Of a stretch of 14,363 nucleotides of DNA, positions 14,012 through 14,363 are shown piece by piece. A program made the translations under genes and the position numbers. This DNA comes from Methanobacteriota archaeon. Its GTDB lineage: Archaea; Thermoplasmatota; Poseidoniia; MGIII; CG-Epi1. Location of the stretch: positions 1 through 14,363 of the forward strand of contig JAAZXP010000031.1 in the NCBI GenBank assembly GCA_014240055.1, read 5' to 3'. Position 1 is the first letter of the stretch. Each line of letters starts with the position of its first letter. Below the pieces are notes generated by a model that searched no databases, was not told the DNA's origin, and saw nothing but the letters and a program-made list of their open reading frames with translations.

Positions 14012-14363
14012 GCAGTTACTACGCCACCTGGTGGATGACTAGGCTCGGTTGCCGAAGACGGTCGTGCCAAGCAGCGATATGCTTCGGGGAGGCGCATGGA
14101 GCCTTTGATCCGAAGATTACCGAATGGGACTTCCCGAACCCTTGTGGTTCAATCCGATAAGGATGGGGAACGCCCCGAATTGAAACATCTTAGTAGGGGC
14201 AGGAAAAGAAATCAAAAGAGATGGGGTTAGTAAAGGCGATCGAACACCTCATAGGGCAATCCGAATCTGTTGATGAGAATCAATTGAAATGTGGAGTGGC
14301 CTGTTTACATCTTAACACTGTTATTCGAATTTCGTGTGGAACACCGGCGCCATAGAGGGTGAT
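14012..14363 (+). rRNA. 23S ribosomal RNA, 5' part (runs off the window)
   Basis: From about 14012 the sequence follows the conserved 5' domain of large-subunit rRNA. The start, GTTACTACGCCACCTGGTGGATG, aligns with the haloarchaeal start region GCTACTATGCCAGCTGGTGG. Then come AAGCAGCGATATGCTTCGGG, GGCGCATGGAGCC, CCGAATGGGACTTCCC and the hallmark GAATTGAAACATCTTAGTA...GGAAAAGAAATCAA (about 14177-14215). Domain I helices thus occur in order. The 5' end is set by alignment to known archaeal 23S and may be off by a few nucleotides. The 3' end is outside the window. Confidence 0.95.

Noticed and set aside
13858..14160. Two open frames (13858-14097 on -, 13939-14160 on +) near the right end
   Set aside because: They lie across the 23S leader and conserved 23S sequence; rRNA often shows spurious open frames.

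Overview
The window looks like a piece of an AT-rich marine archaeal genome, most likely Marine Group II/III Euryarchaeota (Poseidoniia, Thermoplasmata-related). The grounds are: an archaeal-type 23S rRNA 5' end whose upstream neighbour is a protein gene rather than 16S rRNA; TATA-like boxes about 26 nt upstream of start codons, as for leaderless archaeal transcripts; and a very large signal-peptide/FG-GAP/CARDB/PKD surface protein with a membrane anchor and a cytosolic zinc ribbon. Folate-type (folP) and bacterial-type vitamin B6 (pdxH) genes fit a lineage rich in bacterial-like metabolism. The assignment is inference; no search was run.

Layout. (1) Positions 1-1494, + strand: scpA (5' end cut by the window edge), scpB and a TatA-like gene, joined by two 4-nt ATGA overlaps. 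(2) 1555-6593, + strand: the 1407-residue surface protein with its own promoter, then folP (dihydropteroate synthase), again by ATGA overlap. (3) 6590-7686, - strand: a two-gene unit reading toward folP, encoding a two-helix membrane protein with a C-terminal EF-hand and a Gly-rich single-helix membrane protein. The last gene and folP overlap tail to tail by 4 bp. (4) 7687-7769: a divergent promoter region. (5) 7770-10374, + strand: a CPBP-family (CAAX-like) membrane protease with a long N-terminal extension, a small secreted Cys-containing protein and a small polytopic membrane protein. The last two start with nearly the same DNA (GTG AAT CCT AA.), and a 10-bp-arm inverted repeat overlaps the first of these starts. 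(6) 10447-13739, + strand: a DEAD-box RNA helicase with a 51-bp tandem-repeat Arg/Gly tail, pdxH, and a standalone LON substrate-binding-domain protein. (7) 13801-14363: promoter, structured leader and first ~350 nt of 23S rRNA.

Functionally the window mixes housekeeping (condensin partners, folate, PLP, RNA helicase, rRNA) with envelope functions (TatA-like, giant surface protein, EF-hand protein, CPBP protease, secreted and membrane proteins). The least explained part is 6590-10374, where five of the genes face or sit near the membrane and only the protease has a recognisable family. I see no CRISPR array, transposase, integrase or tRNA gene, and no clear evidence of a new defence or mobile system.
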